Positions 23,727 through 35,859 of a stretch of DNA of 64,000 nucleotides are shown here, piece after piece. The stretch is taken from positions 62,001 through 126,000 of the forward strand of contig JADNYJ010000022.1 of assembly GCA_015501075.1 (NCBI GenBank), written 5' to 3'. The notes beneath the pieces are model-generated. The model was not told the origin of the DNA. It searched no databases and worked only from the letters and a program-made list of their open reading frames with translations. This DNA comes from Gymnopilus junonius. Lineage: Eukaryota > Basidiomycota > Agaricomycetes > Agaricales > Galerinaceae. The position numbers were made by a program, and so were the translations under genes. Every line of letters starts with the position of its first letter. Within the stretch, counting starts at the first letter, position 1.

Positions 23727-25799
23727 ATGCCTCTACCCGTGGAATATTCATCCGACGAGGAGGAAAATTTGGACCCAGTAAATTCTGATGTCTTTGGTCT
23801 CGCCTTATTACCCGCAGCCAAGAAGGCTCGTGTCGACGAAACACCGTCAGTCGAACCTCAGGCTGATGCCGCACCACACGTCTTAGCAGAGGTGAGTAGA
23901 ATGCCAACCAACTATGGTCCTTACTGATCATTGCTGTGTAGGACCCACTAAACATGACTTCCTTAGTCACACGCCCTACAGATACTCAGATGAATGTAAA
24001 TATCCCCTACAAAGATATGGTTCTTCCTGTTCAAGGCCCCGAAAATCCTTTCGGCGATAGAAATCGTTTCGCCAACCAAAATGCATTGGCAGGGCATGTA
24101 GAGGAACAGTCCATGTCGGAACATGCCTTTCGCGCTCAACATCTCACACATTCTATTCTGGGGTACTCTGCCAATCCTTCAATAGACCCCAACGCGCCTG
24201 CAGTGTTGGGATCCATTGAGGCTGCACAGGCGAACAATTTTGCAACTATTGATACCTTACGTGCAACGAGAGATGAGAAAAGAGAGTTAAAGCGGAAAAG
24301 GAAATCAAAAGGAGACTTATCTGTTGTTGATGGCGAGGGTGCGTATGTGGGGCCTTGGGCGTCTTGGGAAGGTGAAGAACCGCAGCAACATTTCTTGGCT
24401 GGACTTGAAGGTACTGGAGATGGCGACGAGGAAGAGAAGGAAGAGGAACCTGAACCGCAATATGTGGTCAAAAAGGCGAAACCGAAACGTGGTACTGAGG
24501 GTCAAGAAACATCAGTCTTCCACGGCAAATCTATGACTGACTATCAAGGCCGGACATACATGTCTCCGCCTGTTGCAGAGGCTCCGAATTTGTTGCAGGA
24601 GACTGGCTCTCAAGACTGCTTTATCCCGAAAGTCTGCATACATACATGGACTGGCCACACACAAGGCGTCTCTGTCATTCGGACGTTTCCCAAGACTGGA
24701 CATCTTCTTCTCAGTGGCTCCATGGACACCAAAATCAAGGTCAGATCTGGATGTTCTTTTGAGTTTTTCAGTCATTCTAACCTCACCTATTAGCTTTGGG
24801 ACGTTTATACTCATGGAAATTGCTTAAGGACTTTCCATGGGCACGTCAAGGCCGTCAAGGATGTCACATTTTCCAATGACGGACGCCAGTTCCTATCTTG
24901 TGGTTATGACCGACAAATAAAATTGTGGGATACAGAAACTGGGCAATGTTTAAAGCGATTTAGCAACGGCAAAATTCCTTATGTTGTTAAATTCCATCCC
25001 GATGAAGACAAGCAGCACATCTTCCTAGCCGGTATGTCAGATAAAAAGATCATTCAGGTGAGTCTATGTCCTGCTGCTTCCTAAAATACGTCTGATCCTA
25101 TTCACTAGTACGATATCAATTCTGGAGAAATAACGCAGGAATACGATCAGCACCTTGGACCCGTTAACACAATTACTTTCGTGGATGAAAATCGTCGGTT
25201 TGTAACCACTTCGGACGACAAAACGATACGTGCCTGGGACTTCGACATTCCAGTTGTCATTAAATACATCGCTGAACCTCATATGCATTCTATGCCCGCT
25301 GTCACTCTACATCCTTCCCGTACGTATTATTTTGTCTCGGTGAAGACCAAATTAGCAGCTAACAACCGTTAGAAAAATATTTCGCCGCACAATCGCTTGA
25401 TAATCAGATTCTAATTTATAGCACGGACAACTTCCGCCAAAACCGCAAGAAGCGATTTGCTGGACATTCAGTTGCGGGCTACGCCTGTCAAATCGGATTC
25501 TCTCCGGACGGAAAATGGATCAGTAGCGGAGACGGGGAAGGGAATGTCGTCTTTTGGGACTGGAAAACGGGGCGCATTAAATCCCGTTTGAAGGCACATT
25601 CCAAAGTTGTTATCGCCCACGAATGGTTGCCCCACGAGACTGTCAGTATGAAACACTTTCTTTGCTCTTCTGTTCTAATTCACTCTACCTGTAGTCCAAA
25701 GTTATTACTGCTTCATGGGACGGTCTCATCAAACTTTGGGTGTGTGCTATAACCCCTGCGTTTTCTGATACATCACTAACTACGTTTTTATAGGATTGA
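23727..25799 (+). CDS. PRP17: Prp17/Cdc40 second-step splicing factor, WD40 protein
   Basis: Exons: 23727-23891, 23942-24739, 24794-25057, 25109-25319, 25373-25641, 25695-25739, 25794-25799; 585 residues. PRP17 acts in the second catalytic step of splicing. The N-terminal half is acidic and lysine-rich and contains the conserved [15 protein letters not shown] block. The C-terminal half (from about residue 290) is a seven-bladed WD40 propeller. The last coding exon holds only Asp and the stop, giving the expected LWD end of the family. Without that splice the frame would read into intron sequence. The gene looks intact. Confidence 0.94.
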
Positions 25800-27191
25800 A
25801 ATTTTTCTTCTTATCTGTATCATTATATGTAGAGCCAACTTGACATCGTGATCCGGTCGCTATTCCACTTTGCTGTTATCCTTTGCATGAGGAATGTGAT
25901 GGCTCTCAGTTTCCCATGGCTTCATGGCTTCAAAACGGGAGTTAAAACAGACTTCTGGGAAGCAATCTTCAGGTTCGAAAATAACTATTCGTCAGAGGGT
26001 AGTTCGGACCACATCTTTGGACATCCGAGGCCACAATTTCATTTATACCTTGGCCTCCATTGGTTGATATCTTCATGCACCTTGCTTCTAGTGTGAGAAG
26101 GTCCTCAACGAAGATGTCATTCCGACCCCAAGAATTTGCTTTGACCGTAAGGTAAGTGAAAGAACGGGAGGAAAATACTTGGAGTCCCCACAGGCGGAAA
26201 AGGTCGAGTGCTATTCATATTCAACTTTCCTTATGTCAAGCTGATAACGTACAAGTTACAGCTTAGGATTCTGCCAGTCAGAGTCCAGTTTCTCTTTCGA
26301 AAACTATATTTGCGAGGAATTCCCGATGCAGCAACAATCTTTCACGGTTGACTCCCAACAAAATTCTGGGTGTAAGTTCGTTGTCATTTTGGAAAGTCTG
26401 TTTTTGGCATGTTCTCATACCCGTGAAAGAGATTCAGCATAAACCCATTGTACCCGCTTTTATTTAACGGCAGACACGGTGATAGTCAACATTAACATTT
26501 GACCTTATCACTTACGTGGAGCACAATCCGATTGAGCGGCGGCGTCATAGATGACCACCGGCATCGCCTGTGCCCATACCCTTTCTAAAATTACTGATGA
26601 CGAAGTAAGCCGAAGGTATTGTAAGGCAACTTTTCACTACCAAACTCTGTACAAAAGAGAGCAAAGGAAGTTAAGATTGAAGGTACATAACCGAATCTCA
26701 ATCGATGATCGAAGGGGGGGAGATGGTGAGTGTGGGTATCAAGGCACCAGTGATCTGGGAAAGTCAATTGTTAACACTGGTTCCGATTTTTCCAGTCTCC
26801 GCAGTTCCTTTTTCGAAGGAGGTGACATCAATCGCCCAAAATTCTGACTGGAACGTCCCGGAACGCAGAACAAGCTCAACGCATCGACATGCTCTCATGA
26901 TGGGTCCACCATGCGTGCTGCGCCACGGGAACATCACCTTTATATTCAGCGACGGGAGGTATAACCCCGACGCATGTCATAGGGAGACACATGTTATGGG
27001 TTGGACAAAAAAGGATTGTCCATGTGAATTTATGACAAGGTACCCAAAAATACCAGATGCGGAAAGGCGGCTTGACTGTTCCCCTCTGAACGCATGGGAT
27101 CATCTCGGATTTGATCTTGTTTAACCACGCATAAAAAGCAAATGGACCTGGTGTCCCTCCATTACTAACTCCACCTCCCAGTAACCCGACC
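25800..27191. other. 1.4 kb stretch without a recognisable gene
   Basis: Frames of 80-140 codons occur (25848-26096, 26551-26847, 26705-27124, all plus) but have no motifs, no signal peptide and no coherent splicing. The last ~100 bases are the likely promoter of the repeat-peptide gene. Confidence 0.5.
27130..27138 (+). promoter_or_regulatory. Possible TATA box of the repeat-peptide gene
   Basis: The word cataaaaag lies 54 bases upstream of the ATG at 27192. Position and sequence fit a fungal TATA element, but this is a weak single-site call. Confidence 0.3.
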
Positions 27192-27609
27192 ATGCTATTC
27201 AACTCACGTTACCTTGCTATTATCTCGTTATTCCTATTAACGTCGACAGTGGCAGCTGCCCCTGTAGGTTGTCAATCCCTCCTTTAGCAATGACCTAACT
27301 AAGTTTTATCTTCCTTTCCAGGTCTCCAAGGCTGATGGCGATCCGGACTGGAGGAGAAGCGACAGTATCGCTCGCGCAGACGCGGACTGGAGGAGAAGCG
27401 ACAGTATCGCTCGCGCAGACGCGGACTGGAGGAGAAGCGATAGTGTCACTCGCGCAGACGCGGACTGGAGGAGGCAGGAAGATGCCGATGCAGACTGGAG
27501 GAGGCAGGAAGACGCTGATGCGGACTGGAGACGGTCAGAGAATGCTGCTCGTGAAAGCCCCGACTGGAGGCGCTCAAAAAATAGTGCCCGTGAAAGTCCC
27601 GACTGGTAA
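27192..27609 (+). CDS. Secreted multi-peptide precursor with Arg-Arg processing sites (KEP-type)
   Basis: Exons 27192-27263 and 27322-27609 give a 119-residue precursor. Exon 1 encodes a typical signal peptide (hydrophobic core IISLFLLTSTVAA, cleavage likely after AA). Exon 2 is wholly repetitive: eight short segments, each ending Asp-Trp, separated by seven Arg-Arg pairs, with TAA directly after the last Asp-Trp. Segments are a lead ending GDPDW, SDSIARADADW twice, SDSVTRADADW, QEDADADW twice, SENAARESPDW and SKNSARESPDW. Kex2 in the Golgi cuts after Arg-Arg and Kex1 trims the basic residues, so every product would end in Trp, as the last one already does. The intron (27264-27321) places the signal peptide in its own exon. 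Family: Kex2-processed repeat proteins, which include fungal pheromones, repellents and RiPP precursors. No modifying enzyme is seen nearby. Function unknown. Confidence 0.85.
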
Positions 27610-28542
27610 TGAACAGCGTCGCAAGGTAAGCTGCCATCGTCTTGAAAGTGTACGGTCACTTACCACAAGTTACAGCTGTTGCTACTTTCCACACTTGCTC
27701 CGTCAATATTTGGCAGGCAAAAAATGCTACCCCACAGACACTGATCCGGCCTCATCTTACTGTTCGATTTCGTGGCGACCTAAATGCCCGACGTTCTTAA
27801 CCTTCACTTTAGTTTAAGCTTTTTCCTCCGGTTTGGTAGAACCCCACACTCTTTTGTCTAGGTAGTTCTCGGTTGTACACATAGGACCTGCTTTTGCCAT
27901 GCTAGTTGGCTTGTTTTTTTTTGTACCCTACAATGCTCATACCCATGTTTTGGTGTAGAGACAAATTGGACTGTTTTGTCCGTCAATCCCACAGCAAAGT
28001 TTTGCTGCGATCGAGTTATCTTGAGAGCTGTCCACCTCTGTCCACGTCAAAGAGGAAATGATGAACGGCAGTAACATCGGCTTCTAGATGGACGACGGCA
28101 GAGCTCCATTAGGAGAGAGTTGCGCAGGGTGCAGGCAGATTTTCGCACGTTATGTACGCTGGAACGTTTGATTTTGGATGCTTCTGAGGTGAGTGCTCCC
28201 CCTCCCTTTGAAATACCTGAGGCAGAACGAGTATTTTCGGACGACAAGCCGATGGAGAAATTGGGAATGTTTTTTGAACGGTAAAAATACCTTGTGTCAT
28301 ATGTGATAGAGAGCAGGAAGAGGAAGCGAATGCAAGGTAAAAGAGTCAAATGACAAATTACCTGGCAGACTTGTTCTCCGATGGCCGAGGAATAGTGATT
28401 AGCATTAAACTAAAAGCGTTCTCAGGGCAACTTGTCATTCCGGTCCGTTATGCTCGCTGTTTGTACATGATTGTCATCAGCCTCGCAGTGTTTGTCCATG
28501 TCGACGCGTCAGAGTTGCAATTAGCGATCTTACAAGACCACC
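27610..28542. other. Spacer between the peptide precursor and MCM3
   Basis: A GT-AG pair at 27627-27674 could be a 3' UTR intron of the peptide gene. Apart from the short frame at 28083-28284 I see nothing definable. MCM3 regulatory DNA must lie near 28340-28540. Confidence 0.45.
28083..28284 (+). CDS. Short unassigned coding-like frame, 5' end unresolved
   Basis: After an acceptor-like ttctag (28081-28086) an open frame of about 65 codons runs to TAA 28282-28284. It is rich in Arg, Glu and Leu, has a Pro-Pro-Pro-Phe turn and ends MEKLGMFFER. The composition looks coding, but no upstream exon with an ATG could be joined. A 29-base GT-AG pair at 28281-28309 would extend it but is too short for a normal intron. 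It may be a gene fragment or chance. I recognise no family. Confidence 0.25.
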
Positions 28543-31289
<2,747 letters not shown>

Positions 31290-31829
31290 GGGTTGAATCG
31301 AGATAATTGTTCGGTTCCTGCATTCCTCTTGTACATGTAGACTGCTTATTTATTGGAATTTTGCTTTCGGTGCTTTATCTCTCCGAAGATTCCGGTAGCC
31401 TTTCGGAGGGCAAAGCAATGCATTCATGAGAAGCGGGGATTCCGAGTCGGGGAACCCAAGCTTAACCAGAGTCATAGCAGAATGGTGTGTCGCATCTTGA
31501 GCATACCATCTACATTCTCAACTTAAGTAGTTTCTTTGGTGGACAGGTTACGTAAATTGAAAACTTACAAAGTTACATCCATAGGTAAGTTGACTAGATG
31601 CTCCGCATCGGGGTCAACACTGTGTTGACTTTATCAACCAATCTTCGTTCAGCTTCACGGCAGTGTTTTTAGCCTCCTGAGTATTTTGTATTATTTCCTT
31701 AAGGCGCATTCTCTCTATTTCTTCGCGGAACCATACAACTTGGAGATTCAACACCCAAGGTGGATAATTCATCTGCATATTGCTGTAATATATTACCCTA
31801 ACATTTGCGTGGGGATTGGACAGAGAAAT
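31290..31829. other. Spacer downstream of MCM3
   Basis: No convincing gene is visible. The region may include the lost C-terminal end of the ubiquitin-ligase pseudogene that follows, but I cannot align it. Confidence 0.4.
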
Positions 31830-32870
31830 TTAGGACCGTGCCTGGAAGAGACCATCATCTTTCAGCAACAAGAACAGGAGAATGACCTGCCAGCTGCACT
31901 TGCATACTTTGAAATAAGCAAAGCTGGAATTTTGGCATGAACGAAATCGAGCCCAGGCAGCGTCTCGACTTGCATAGTCGTCTGGGGCTCTCGCATGTAG
32001 GACAATAAGAATAATCGACATCTTTTAGAAGGATGTTACCAGAATATAATCTAAATAATATTCGCTAGCTCTGAACAAATCACCTTTCTCAAATTCACGT
32101 TTCTCTTTTAGCCATTTCCTTTCTTCTTCTTTCGCAACCTTCTCGACCTTCATTGCAGTTAGGATTGATGTATCTGCTCCTGCCCAATTCACCTTCGCGA
32201 ACAGCTAAGGTCCAGAATTCTCCGAGACGACCTTTGCAAAATATATGAGAGCAAGAGAGGCGAATGCATACTGTCTCTTTCTGGGAGGCAGGGGAAAATG
32301 TCACAAACACAATAAACGTTGTTAAAGTTGGTGCACTTTACGTCGGCGTCATGTTCAACTAAACGTCGAGGTAAAATTCCCGGTGCGTCATAAGAAAGCC
32401 TTTCGAAGGACAGAATTGATGAGCATGAGCATCGCGGGGTAATACCGCCCTTTACTCACCTAATGCCAGAGTCCCAGTTGTATTCTTAGGACTCGGGTCT
32501 GAAAACAGGCCTAAGTAGTGTATAAACTGACCGCTTCGAATAAACTCGATCCAGGAAAATAAAACTGATTCTCCAGGTTCCCAAAGATCTACGAGTGCGG
32601 ATTTTAAGGCGCCCTCAACCATGACGAGTCCGCATGGAGCCGCAGAATAACGGGAGGCTTCCGCAACGGATAGTTCTCGGGCAGAAAGACCATGCTGATG
32701 GGTGGAAGATATCGCAGTGTTACAGACACCGAAGATGGGACCGAATCGTCCGCACTGGAAGGAACAATCTGTACGGCCGTTTCGGCAGGCAACTCGACGT
32801 CGAGCTCAAAACGTACGATGTTTTCGGTTTCCAAAACCGACTCGTTTGAAATGAAGTCTGGGTATATGCC
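31830..32870 (-). pseudogene. Decayed RWD-RBR E3 ubiquitin ligase (RNF14/Itt1-like)
   Basis: Fragments in the right order on the minus strand match an RNF14-type ligase. An RWD part comes first (YPLRKPPVILRLHADSSW, 32604-32870), then EPGESVLFSWIEFIRSGQ after a one-base frame change near 32610. The RING1 part reads LSCSHIFCK with later zinc ligands lost (expected Cys replaced by Gly or Tyr). Near 31900-31960 a segment AAWARFRSC resembles the IBR domain, again with Cys missing. Two or more frame breaks and lost zinc-binding Cys argue for a pseudogene. A working RBR would transfer ubiquitin through a RING2 Cys, which I cannot find. The N-terminal exon was not found. Confidence 0.7.
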
Positions 32871-33326
32871 CTGAAAATAAAATTAGAAGGAGATTAAGCC
32901 AATGCGTTGGGGACCAGCGCGACCCCGGAGTTGGTACTCCTCCATCTGCAGACCAGCAGACCCCGATTCATCTGAATCGATGGCAACAAACGAGGACGAG
33001 TTGTATGCCATTCGAATTTCTGAAGCATTACTTAAACCTCAGTGCTCAGCATTGACCAACCTGAATAAAGACGACTGGTTGACGCATGTGGCTGAGACAG
33101 TTGGCTGGACAAGCTTGAGAAGAAGGGAGATAGGCTGTGTTAGACACTTTAATATATAACACGAGACGCGAGCAATGGCCAGTGTAAGTATATGCGGAGT
33201 TAAGTACGCGTAATGAGATAAAAAGAAAAGGAACCCTGCAAACGTGCCACTAATGATCTTATCGATTGGGGCGCACTATATAGCCCCACTGTTTAGTCCA
33301 ATACTCCTTCTTTCATTACCACCAAA
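32871..33326. other. Spacer and pyruvate kinase promoter
   Basis: A frame at 32902-33159 (plus) has no recognisable motif and lies opposite sequence that may have been the first exon of the ligase pseudogene. A TATA-like word (tatatag, 33277-33283) sits about 45 bases upstream of the pyruvate kinase ATG, a plausible core promoter for a highly expressed gene. Confidence 0.45.
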
Positions 33327-35559
33327 ATGTTTCCCTCCGAAGGCATTCGCAACCAACTTGAATGGAGTTCCACTCTGAGCACAGAGACTGCCCCTCAGGC
33401 TACCGAGACGAACAAGCATAAGCGCAAGGTGCGTCGACTCTGTCATAGATGCATATCTTCACCGACTAACGCGCCAAATGCCAGACATCGATTATCGCCA
33501 CCATCGGTATGCTGCAATCTTTGCAGAGCTTTTCTCGTCCATATTAACGGCCTTCATCAGGCCCGAAAGTCAACACCGTCGAGAAGTTGGCCGAACTGCG
33601 ACGCGCTGGTGTCAACGTTGGTACGTGTCTCAGTTCCTATGGTACTTCATAGTCTTCTGATATATGTCCAGTTCGGATGAACTTTTCTCATGGATCCTAT
33701 GAATATCACCAAAGCGTGATTGATAACACCAGGAAGATGGTGTCGCGTATGTCATTACTTGATACTGCGACATGAAACTCTAAAAGCTTTTAATAGTGGA
33801 CCCCAATGGACGTCCAGTCGCCATTGCTCTGGATACCGTGAGTCTCCGTGTTAATATGACTCAAGGCAAACCTGAAAGATTTGTAGAAAGGACCTGAGAT
33901 TCGCACAGGTCTGACGCGCGAAAACAAAGATGTAGGTTACCCACTCAAATATGTTTGCGTTCTTCATATTGAACAAGTACTAGTGGCCTATCTCTGCTGG
34001 ACACGAATTCGTCGTCACGACTGAACCCAAGTACGGCGAGTCTTCCGATGATCAGATTATGTTCGTTGACTATGTACGTCATTCTTTTTCATGCATCTAC
34101 AATTCCCCTCCTATTCTATTTTTGTCCAGTCCAACCTACCCAAGGTCACTGCACCAGGAAAGCTCATCTATGTCGATGACGGTATTTTGTCGCTTTTAGT
34201 TCTAGCCATTGATGGCCCTAATGTTCGAGTGCGTGCACTCAATTCCGGCAACATTTCTTCCCGCAAGGGTGTCAACCTCCCAAAGACTGACGTCGATCTC
34301 CCTGCTCTATCGGACAAGGACAAAAAAGACTTGCAGTTTGGAGTCAAGAATGGTGTCGACATGATCTTCGCCTCATTTATTCGTCGTGCTCAGGATGTCA
34401 AAGATATTCGCACTGTCCTCGGACCCGACGGTGCTAGTATCAAGATCATCGTTAAGATTGAGAACGAACAAGGTGTGGCTAACTTCGACGAGATCCTGAA
34501 AGAGGCAGACGGTGTCATGGTTGCCCGTGGTGATCTTGGTATCGAAATTCCTGCCAGTCAAGTCTTCTTGGCGCAAAAGATGATGATTGCCAAGTGTAAC
34601 ATCGTTGGAAAACCTGTCATTGTCGCGACCCAGATGCTTGAGGTATTTCAATTTGTTTGAGCTATTTTTTTCTAGTGTTTCTGACGCAGTGCTTTATGAT
34701 ATAGTCAATGACGGTACAATTTTTTTCCACTCCTTAATTAATGAGTACTGATAAGGGCTCAGTATAACCCAAGGCCTACTCGTGCCGAAGTCAGCGACGT
34801 CGCCAATGCCGTCCTCGATGGAGCCGACTGTGTGATGTTATCTGGAGAAACAGCTAAGGGTAATTACCCTATTCAGTCTGGTGCGTGCTTCTTCCAGTTG
34901 CTCTATGTTTATTCTGGTTAACATTTTTTCTAGTCCTCATGATGGCAGAAACGTGCCTCTTGGCTGAGGCTGCGATCTGTTATCCTCCTCTATTTGACGA
35001 CATCAGGGCAACTCAGCCTCGCCCCACCGAAACTGCTGAAACTGTTGCCATCGCTGCTGTGGCTGCTGCCTCTGAGCAAGGTGCCAGCGCCATCATTGTT
35101 CTTTCTACGAGCGGCAACACCGCTCGCCTTATTTCTAAGTATCGCCCAACCGCTCCTATTCTCACTGGTACGTAGTGGCTGACTTCATTTGGACCAAAGA
35201 TTCTAAAGACTAGTTCAGTGACCCGAAACCAGCAAACGTCAAGGCAAATTCATTTGCACCGCGGTTGCTACCCATTCTGGTATTCTGAACCCAGGGGCAT
35301 TGAGGCTCACCAATGGCAAACTGATGTGTGTTCCATCCCAATAAATATAGACCTGAGCTGATTTGAATCATTGTAGGTGGACAATCGAATCCGGTTTGCA
35401 TTGCGAAACGCGCTGGCCTTGAAACTCATCACTCCTGGCTCGACTGTTATCGCTGTGCAAGGGTGGAAAGGTGGCCTTGGCCACACCAACACCCTCCGCA
35501 TCCTCTCTGTACCAACGGACCCCGCTGACTTGGAAATGCAACCATTGGGTTCGGTCTAA
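33327..35559 (+). CDS. PYK1: Pyruvate kinase
   Basis: Exons: 33327-33428, 33485-33506, 33561-33620, 33672-33746, 33797-33837, 33887-33931, 33984-34073, 34130-34642, 34705-34713, 34763-34880, 34934-35167, 35219-35325, 35377-35559; 532 residues. It converts phosphoenolpyruvate and ADP to pyruvate and ATP in the cytosol. Hallmarks are [10 protein letters not shown] near the start, [23 protein letters not shown], the catalytic-Lys and metal region [10 protein letters not shown] and the [10 protein letters not shown] block. Thirteen exons, crowded at the 5' end, are normal for agaricomycete glycolytic genes. The ninth exon is only nine bases and supplies Ser-Met-Thr of the conserved MLESMT segment. 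The gene looks intact. Confidence 0.96.
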
Positions 35560-35859
35560 GGCTTTGTTTGTTGTTTGAAAATGTTATACAAAAATGGCTA
35601 CTTTGATACGCATGTATATACCTACTTCCCGTACGCAGCTGCAATACTAGTAGTTAGAGAATTTTATGTGGCAAGGCTATGATCGTGGGGACTTTGGATA
35701 CGGCATCCAAACGGGGATAAAGTTGCTTCCGTGGATTGTCACGGACAGAAGAAATTTCGAAAGCATACCCTTGTTGGCTGTCTGAACAGCTCTTGTCGCT
35801 GTCTGCGTTCTCTTCGCTGCTTGGCCCCGTCTTTCTGTCCCCAGGCGTCTATCACGCCC
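35560..35859. other. Spacer between pyruvate kinase and glycosyltransferase
   Basis: Contains 3' and 5' flanks only. The reading frame of the next gene is open upstream of the chosen ATG (back to 35731), so an earlier start is possible. Confidence 0.5.

Noticed and set aside
26705..27124. 139-codon plus-strand frame upstream of the peptide gene
   Set aside because: No motif or signal peptide and no codon bias. Considered as a possible modifying enzyme for the peptide but nothing supports it.
27306..27659. 117-codon minus-strand repeat frame opposite the peptide gene
   Set aside because: Antisense shadow of the same tandem repeat. No start context or secretion signal.
27335..27817. 160-codon plus-strand frame over the peptide repeats (RTGGEATVS-type repeat)
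   Set aside because: It is the out-of-frame shadow of the DWRR repeats. It has no signal peptide and does not end at a repeat boundary, whereas the spliced frame does both.
28281..28309. Possible 29-base intron extending the frame at 28083
   Set aside because: The extension reads plausibly (EQEEEANAR) but 29 bases is below the intron size used anywhere else in this window.
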